From: Daphnia carinata
Taxonomy: Eukaryota > Arthropoda > Branchiopoda > Diplostraca > Daphniidae
Direction: 5' to 3'
Assembly: GCF_022539665.2 (NCBI RefSeq)
Contig: NC_081333.1
Span: forward strand, 9,918,971-9,982,970
Length of the DNA: 64,000 bases
The notes below the pieces were generated by a model. That model was given only the letters and a program-made list of their open reading frames with translations, had not been told where the DNA came from and searched no databases. Position numbers and translations under genes: made by a program. Position 1 is the first letter of the stretch. Every line of letters starts with the position of its first letter. This document shows positions 52,678 through 64,000 of the stretch, one piece after another.

Positions 52678-55600
52678 GGTAACCGACGTCTACACTCGGT
52701 TATGGCTCTCAAAACCAGCTCACAAATGAGAAAAATACGTTGGGTTGTAATAGGTAAATTGTTCTGTTAGAAGTCGATCTCATTGTCCTGCAATTTAAAA
52801 AAAAAATTATTATAAATCACCATTTAACTTGGATGCTCTTAGAACTCCATAATGAAAAGAATGTGTAATGATTTGTCAGGATGGAAATGTTTGAAATGTT
52901 TGGGTGCATAAATAGCTAACATAACTTTTGGCAGACGCCAAAATATTCGGTGGGTAAATAGTTGGAGTGGATTAAATGCACCGTAAATAGAAAACTCGCG
53001 TCCCGGCAGTTTTGTTTACACTTACACTTAGGCTACACCATAGAGTGGATCGATTTTGGGGTTTTGGCTTTGTTCCCAAATGTTTTCCCTTCCAATTTGA
53101 GGTATGGACTCTGGAGCACAAAACTTAATGCACTTTACGCACCGACTGAACTTCATAGTAGCTGCATTGAAGCATTTGGTCGGGCGAAGTCTACAATCTT
53201 ATCAATAGTTTTCATAAAACTGTAAGGTGGCTTTTAAAACCACACTGTGAGTTTTGCTGACTGATAAAATACTTTAAGGATTACATTGTGGTCCAAAAGC
53301 CAGCCAAGGTTTGGTTCGAATGTCTAGTGTGTGTTGGCATAGCGAGTGGTAATCTAAACGTGGCATTGGGAAACGGAAACGAAAGGGAACAGTAAAGAAA
53401 AGTGACAAGCCTATGCGAATGTCCACATAAAAAGATGACTCAACTTAACAATGATAATGACATTTGTAATGAATTGGGTCGATGTTAACAGCAGTATGTT
53501 TACTCCCACATCAGGTGTGTCTTCTACCACCATAAAATGTGTACCCAGCACCTTCTTCCCCTCTGTCTCTAACTTTGTGTAACATTTTAATCAATATAGA
53601 AATCAATATCGCCTGCTATTCAGTTTCATTCATCTTCTATCGGTGTACGGTGACATAGAGTGTGACAAACAGGTTGAACTTTGTTGATATTCACTTCCTA
53701 CGACAAAACATTCTTGCTCGATTGACTGCTCCATCGTAACGGGGGCAATAAAGTGTTGAAGAAAATGTTGTGATGAACATTGAATTTGTATTATAAGAAA
53801 AACACATCCCACGTTATTACCCGGTACGTGATCAATCACGCCAAAACGTAATCACCCTGGGAACAATCCCAACATGCACTCTATCGTAATTAACTTGGCG
53901 TTGCATTCACGGCGTCACTGGCTGCCCAAATGTTTCTACAGATTTTCTGGCTAGCTTGTGAGCATTCACTTTCACTCCTTTTACTTGTTTCTGGTGCAAA
54001 GAAAGACATTTTAATGAAATTGCGTCTGTTCCGGTGTAGCTGTACAACTGCGTGATGTGCCGTCTGAATCAATTTTTCTCGTTGAAGACGATAAGACTCG
54101 GATTTCCAGTATACATACTTTAATAATTTTACCACACTTCGCACACGTGAAAATCAAGTCACGAAACCATTGTACTTATTTAGTTCCCGGTTATTGCCTT
54201 CTGAATGACCTGCGTCGCTTCCCTACCAGACGGAGAAAGTTACACGGCCTAGTTCGACTAGCATTGAATAATGTTTGTAAAGGTCACCTTCCACATCGGG
54301 ATGAGGCTGTTTTCCTATTTCGTGTTTGTTGTCTTTCTATTTTGTAGTCGATTTTTATTTCGGTTCTTGCGTGAGTAGCTTTAGCTATTTTTGAAGTTGC
54401 CAATAATAGAGAGTCCACATAGAATGTTGCCTTTCTGTCCTTGGAACGTCGGAGCACAGTATTAGGTTTGTAAGATGCCACCAGCGATGTCGAAGACGGA
54501 GACCATATTACCCTCGACACCATCCAATCCCGGTCTTTCTACCATCGTCTCAATATCGTTTGTTCCTTAAGAGAAATGAAATCATTCGCTTGTTTCTACT
54601 CTGTATCTCGGTGACCTTTACTTTCAAGTCAACTACAAGTTGGGTTTTATTCCCAAAACAACTATTAAGTAAAACTTTGAGATACGCAGATCTTGTAAGT
54701 AAGGAGACAAATGACAGTTCCTCGAAGCAGAATACAAAGAAAAGGAGACAACAACTTAGAGGGGAACAAGGAAATTGCTTTGATTTTGTGAGATCGGTAC
54801 AGTTTCTTATTTAGATGTGAGTGGGGGAACCAAGGATTCTGTCATGCCTTTAATGACATTACCTCATTCAGAAAGGCCGTTTTTTTAAATATACAATCCA
54901 TTGCTATTTTAGCGCGGAAACGGTGGTTTGCCGCTCAACCAGACACATTTTGTATCCAGTGGAACTTTTGTTTACAGCAAAAGATAAAAGTTGGTTATGA
55001 AAGCTTATCGATCCACCCCAAAATTTGGTAACGTGTATGTTGTTGAGTTCTATCCTGTTTCTTTTCATTACGACTGAGAAACGCGACTAGGAGAAGGAGA
55101 GCCCTTTTGTCTCAATGTTTCAGAGCAGTAAGCAGTAAAATGCTATTCAAAAGCATAAAGCATATATTCTCGTCTTCCTCGGTTTTATGTTTATTTATAT
55201 TTGGATAGTAGACAAGTTGGAAACCCAGTAAAACCTTTTCCATTGTTAGATTTCCTCGCTCATGAATTTTGAATCTAGCCCGTTGATTATTTTAGATACT
55301 CACAAAGGCTCATCTTCTAACAGATTTCTGTTAACAAATATCGACCTCCACCTCTTATGCTTTGTTCTTATTTACGACCCATGTCATTGACAATCAAGCG
55401 GCGTGAATAACTCTGAAGTCTAGACGGGGAAAAATCTCTCTTGTCTGCTGTTCCGATGTTATATACGTACACACTTTGGGTCGTTATGCAACATCAAATC
55501 CATTTTACATGCCTCATGCTTTTTAAGTTCTCTTCTATATTCCGCTCTGCTCCCATATTTTAAAATCTTTGGGGAGTAGGCGATGGGGCGCACGGTTGGG

Positions 55601-58522
55601 TAGACACCACTGCACGTTATAGAGCGCTTTATCTTTTATCCACATCTTTCTGCATCCTATAGACAGCGTTGTTCAATGGGAATTGCTTACCAAAATTTTT
55701 CTTTTATCCGTGATTTCCTCTTTGTTGATTCCTATCTATTTGCACACACACCAGAACTTTTGAAAGGCAACAATAAACGAAAGACAATTTTCAGATTGGC
55801 CACGTTTTTCATCCGTGTTGTTATAACGAAGTGGCACTGTAAGGCGCTCACGTGCAAGAGCGAAAACATCCCGATCACGCACGAGCCAAAATGAACGAAA
55901 GTACAGAGGGAGGGAAGGGGATTAAGAGAGGGAAGGGTCGTCCTACACAGACGGCAGCACAACACCGACTGTCATTTCCCATACGACTGTACTCGGGAGT
56001 TGAACTTGCGAAGTATTTTTCCCGCCCACAGCTCACTCTTCCGCTTATTTCCTCTCACTATCGAAAAGGCTAGCAGAGAGTGATTGCGCGCGCGTGATAT
56101 CTTGGTTGGCTCGTCATTGACGCTTGCTGGATCGGGATATGCGGGCGTAAAAAAACAAAAGTTATTATTTAATCGTCAGAAAGGGAAAGATGAGTTTCAT
56201 TTCTTTATTGTTTGTGCTAATCATCGAAATAGAGCAAGAAAGATCCATCTTCCACACCGGACTGCAATCAATTCGCCTATAACAGCACGAGATTAAACTA
56301 TCGTGATTTTCCTTCCGCCTACGTGCAGCTTTGACCTTTGAGGCGAAGGTCAGCTTTTTAAAAAACGAATCTCGTTATTGGTACTGATGCCAAGCGAAGA
56401 ACTGGTTGAGGAAAGTACCGTACGTAATGAGATTAACGGTTCCCAAGGTTCTCTTGTGGTTCCCGATCAAACGCTTTATTTTTTTTGCAAAGTGAAACTC
56501 CTTATTTTTTTCCTCTATGGTATTTCACGATAGATACATTTTTAAAAACCGGAGGAAACAAGCTCTTTGGCATCAGATCAATATTTTTTTTCATCTCTTT
56601 TGGGCGAGATTCTTCTTCATCTTGTCTTCTATTTTGGATGCTTATTTTGTTTTAGTTTTCAATATTTTTTGCGCTCCTTTCCTCTATGATCCAAAATGAA
56701 TATCTATTTGCAGAAGCATCTCTCCTTTTTCAACTTTAGCCATTCTCAGTCTTTTTTTTAAGCTGTCCATACTGCTTATGTTGATGTATGTATCGCCAAC
56801 GGCCGACATATTCTTATCCTTGCTGACAAAAAAGCAAACAAGCAACGCCAAATAAAAGACAACGAAGAAAATAATAATACAAAAAAAAAAAAAAGAACTC
56901 AGTAACATATGGCGCCGAAGGATTGGGCGCAACTGTCAGGTTTGATCGATATGCGAGGCATAGACGAATCGAAAACTACACTCAGATTTTAAAAGGCACC
57001 TCGGTCTACTCAAGCGACAAAAACAAGTCATTCCACCGAGCTCATGCAAGGTTGTTGAAAGTTTGACAGCGGGAGCATTACGGGCTACCAGCTGGTCTGT
57101 TTGCAGACAACAACACACACACACGACCTCATTGCCTCTTCTTCGCATCGGCCCCATTATTAACATAGAGCACCGAAATACTCTCGCTTTTGGTGGCCAA
57201 AGGACCTGGCATCCACTCTACTAGCAACCTTAGAGTGAAACTTGGCCTAGCCTTGGATAGGTGTCGTAATCCACTCGATTGATTGCCAAGTTTTTTTTCT
57301 CTCTTTTGGACGTCACTGGACCATATTTGAAAAAGTTCGGCGTTGTGACACAGCTCTTATAGGCTAACTTTGCACGATAGGCAGAAGCGGAAGACCGTCA
57401 TCGCTCACAGGCAAAACAAAAGGAAGAAAATGGTTAAATGAAGGATGAAGTCAAAGAAAGTGGATCGAATCATTAACGAGGAATTTTTGTAGTCTGGAAA
57501 AGTTGAGTGACAGCTCCCCCTTTTTTCCGGTTCTCTAGTCACGTTTCTCTTCCTTTGCATTTTCAATCCGGATGTCGGCGCCGCATGACAAAAATGCTGG
57601 GCATCGTCAATTCAACAAAAATGTGAAAGGTTGAGGCCAAAATGCGTCATTCAGCAATAGGGAATACTTTCAAAGTCGATCGACACCTACCCTATTCTCT
57701 TCAACTGAACGGGGCCGGCCGGGATACTACAATCATGCAGACTTGCTAATCAACATTCAGTTTGCAAAGAAAAAAGAGGAACTTCAATTTTGGTTATCTA
57801 ATTGGATTTCCTTTGACTTTTCCGGTGTTTTCTTGTGTACCTTTCATGATTGTACCTTCTTCACTTGTGCGATTGTAGTAATCCAATCTTTGCGTCTCAT
57901 CAAATTAGCTGAAAAAATTTCCTAGGAAGCACTAAGCTAGCATGTCGCATTAATTATACCTACGAACAATTCTCACGGTATAGGTGGGGTTGCAACGGCG
58001 TGCTGGCGAGCCACTACGACGTTACAACCGCAACGAAACGCGATTCTTATTGTTTCCGCAGTAATTGTGCCCTGAAACCAAGCGTTTAGCACATTACCAC
58101 TAATGAAGCCACGACAGTTTTTGGCACGATTCTGCCGCCTTCAAAAGTGGAAACAATCATCACCTAAAAGCCAAAACAAACAAAAATTTTAAACAGCAAT
58201 TTAAGCGATACGAAAAGAAATGTTTTCTAAAATATTAAAATAACCTAAGATTCTCATTGTATTGTCTTGATTTGTTTGCTGTACAAAATTCCGTTTTTGG
58301 ATCTAAAAAAGGATCTAATAATGCAACACAACGACGATGGACGATACTCCCAAAAACTAGAGAAATTCCAGCAAAGTAACGATGAAAGCAAACTTTGACT
58401 GGTCGGTGCTGGATTTTCCATTAGAAGAGCATTCAACGTTGACGTTGGCACGTGAACATAGGCTCTGGCAAGGGACATGTCAGCACCTGGTGCAGCGTTG
58501 TTGTTAGGCAAGATGTTTGTGT
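52678..58522. other. Gene-poor region between exchanger B and AFG3L2
   Basis: 5.8 kb with no gene that I can support. It includes the 5' region of exchanger B and the 3' UTR of AFG3L2. The best ORF is 54144-53890 on the minus strand (84 codons, charged, ending NIWAASDAVNATPS), which has no recognised family or splice partner. Poly-A and poly-T tracts are frequent. No tRNA, repeat array or transposase was identified. Confidence 0.5.
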
Positions 58523-62094
<3,572 letters not shown>

Positions 62095-62682
62095 TTTATC
62101 GCACTATTTTATTTCTGAATTTCACAACTAAACTAATGCGAAAGTCAATTTTATTTGTCAGACTTCCTGATTAAACGTCCTTTCTTCAAAAGGATTGAAG
62201 ACCACTTCTTTCAGTAATTTCTAGCAGACGAACATATGTGTTGAAGTTACGTAAATTTGTTGCGGAAAAAACATTGGTTTGCGCGGAACGTTACATCATT
62301 TTACTTTCTTTTACTCCTTTACTTTGACTCCATGAAACTGGCAAATAGTTATTAGTCAAAAATTATATTGCGTGAGATGAAAAGTTGTTTTAATCTTAGG
62401 AAGGTGACAAGCAGTTGCACTTGAATTCAGATTCAAAATGAGAAAAAAGTTGGTAAAAACCACCACCAGAGGTCCAATGAAGAAAACCGGTGCGTCTAAA
62501 AGCGACAACTAAGCACCAAGCGCCTTTTGGTTTAAAAACTTGACTGCTAGTGTTTGTGTCTAATGCTTTTCAGCGTCAACACAGTCAGATTTTATTTTCA
62601 TATTTTGCCATTTTAGTTTAATTTCGTGCTTTTAAACAGTGCAGAGCATGTAGTTTCTTTTATTTTGAACCTGGAGCACACC
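62095..62682. promoter_or_regulatory. Divergent promoter region of AFG3L2 and CENP-L
   Basis: 588 bp separate the two start codons on opposite strands, so both promoters and 5' UTRs must lie here unless leader exons extend elsewhere. No TATA box was identified, and the stretch is AT-rich. Confidence 0.55.
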
Positions 62683-63934
62683 ATGAGTCGACGGAAAAGC
62701 AGTATTTTACTACCCTTCAACACCACGGCGAGCAAAGCCGGCAATCAGACCGAAAATGCTTCTCATGTTCGAAGTAGAAAGACTCCTGCAAAAAGAAGAA
62801 GAACCCAAGTTGAAGTGTTGGAAACACGCTCGGATGAAAATAACCTTGAAGTGTATGATGGTAAACAAAACTTGTCACACCCATTAACTTACCTTTTAAT
62901 CTATCATAATATCTTGCAGACCTGAAACAAAAAATGTGGAGCATTTATCGTGTTGCTGACTTAAACAACTTCAACTACCAAAAGCCAGGCACATTTCCAA
63001 GATATGGACGTATTTTATCTCGACATCTAGTTCACTCCTTCACTCAGCCTGTCACGTTACAGGCAACATTTTTGGAAAAACCTGATTTTAAAGGCTTTGA
63101 AGGTGAAAACCCACCAGTTCATATTAAAGTTGAAGACATACAGTTAAATACCCCTCGGCTTGTATATGAAGGTGAAGTTCTCTAACTTCTCCATGTTCCA
63201 ATCAATACCTACTGACCATAGTATTTTCTCTGCAGGCATCCTTTTTTCAGCTCATGCAGCTGTAGACTCAAAAGTTGAAGGAGCTGCTTATTTACCAGTT
63301 CTCTTGGCAAGAGGGCCCATACCTGTTCGAAACAAGGTTCACGAATGTCTAACCGCAGTTTTTTCTTCCGCCATTCACGAAGTTTCATTTCCTCCTGAAG
63401 AAATGCAGTGGATGATTGCAGCTTGGTCAGGCTTTCTAAATGAGTCCCAAAAAAATAAAGAAGTGAACTTTCTATATGGCCTTCCGGCAAAGCCAGACAC
63501 AATCCAATGTCAGTATTCTGTGAATTTCATCAAAGACCTTTGGAGATGGTTAGTCATTTATGTTCTGTACCTTTCGTCGACAATTTTAATTTCCAAGCTT
63601 ATCTTATCACAGCATCCATGACCAAGACAGCCTAGTTGTAGAACTGAATGAAGTCAAGAAATTCCATGATGTCCTGGTGAGGCATACGTATCAAACGCTC
63701 GGTCTCAACTTGGCCGCCGTTCCATTGGTCATATACAGAACACCTGACTTTGAAATACATGCCACTGGAAAAGTAAAAACTATAAATAGGTTGCATTTTG
63801 TGTGGTTATGTTGTATCAACCCGCTTTTATGCCTCTAGGTTAAAGTGAGAACTGTCGAATTCGTCCCGAGGATTTTACACTTTATCGCAGACTTGTGTGA
63901 AACCCGAAATAGAATGGATTTAAACGAGTCATAA
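62683..63934 (+). CDS. CENPL: Centromere protein L (CENP-L) orthologue
   Basis: Five exons, 62683-62860, 62920-63171, 63236-63548, 63613-63772 and 63839-63934, give 332 aa against 344 in human. The N-terminus is basic and Ser/Lys/Arg-rich. From residue 65, MWSIYRVADLNNFNY matches the human WTLYSLTPLYKFSY region. The central MQWMIAAWSGF and FLYGLPAKPDTIQ match the human LSWMAAMWTA and FLWSVPCSPQSLD. The end (RILHFIADLCE) parallels YLIGVLAYLTELAIF. CENP-L pairs with CENP-N in the inner kinetochore (CCAN) and helps recognise CENP-A nucleosomes. The assignment rests on this spaced similarity, remembered and not aligned. It starts 588 bp from AFG3L2 on the opposite strand. All joins keep the frame. 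Confidence 0.85.
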
Positions 63935-64000
63935 CCAGAAAAATGTTCATGAACCCCTTAACCACTGCCGGTGAGATCTTTTTCTTTTCCGAAAGATTCA
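63935..64000 (+). other. Start of the CENP-L 3' flank
   Basis: Only 66 bases remain after the stop. No polyadenylation signal is visible, so the transcript end lies beyond the window. Confidence 0.5.

Noticed and set aside
53890-54144. Minus-strand 84-codon charged ORF as a small gene
   Set aside because: No start context, splice partner or family similarity; cannot be supported.
58001-58060. GC-rich, hairpin-like stretch resembling an RNA gene
   Set aside because: No consistent stem pairing or promoter boxes; probably AFG3L2 3' flank.

Overview
The window reads as nuclear DNA of an arthropod, most likely a branchiopod crustacean such as Daphnia. This is an inference from two things: a dicistronic stoned locus, an arrangement known from insects, and compact genes whose introns are mostly 60-100 bp with GT-AG ends. 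All exon boundaries were worked out by hand from splice signals, reading-frame closure and similarity to remembered family sequences, with no alignment run. For the eight conserved genes plus stnA and stnB the spliced lengths are exact multiples of three, which supports the models.

Layout. 17-1577 (-): AAMP, a WD40 protein. 2998-5200 (+): Akt, with PH, kinase and hydrophobic-motif tail. 7340-13235 (+): an unrecognised Ser/Pro-rich protein in which two short motifs alternate, with an unresolved reading frame near its start. 13236-18303: mostly non-coding, with an orphan exon-like ORF on the minus strand and a G19 tract. 18304-24768 (+): stnA followed after 42 nt by stnB, the two proteins of a dicistronic stoned mRNA acting in synaptic-vesicle endocytosis. 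26770-29960: a tandem array with a 540-bp unit, largely enclosed by 27-bp inverted repeats. 30335-34684 (-): a class 2 P4-ATPase (ATP9A/B, Neo1 type). 35225-35540 (-): a tRNA-derived SINE-like element. 36000-41365 and 44356-52677 (-): two tandem paralogues of a plasma-membrane-type Na+/H+ exchanger. 52678-58522: gene-poor. 58523-62094 (-): AFG3L2, the mitochondrial m-AAA protease. 62683-63934 (+): CENP-L, a kinetochore protein, transcribed divergently from AFG3L2.

How the genes relate. Apart from stnA and stnB, which share one message, and the duplicated exchanger pair, the neighbours are functionally unrelated housekeeping or neuronal genes. The strongest unusual signal is in stoned. From the stnA start to the stnB start (2,124 bp of genome, 1,935 nt of spliced mRNA) I find a single intervening ATG, in poor context and followed after three codons by a stop, where about 30 would be expected by chance. 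Other points worth attention are the motif-alternating unknown protein, the inverted-repeat-bounded satellite block with a relative 12 kb away, and a CENP-L gene in an arthropod.
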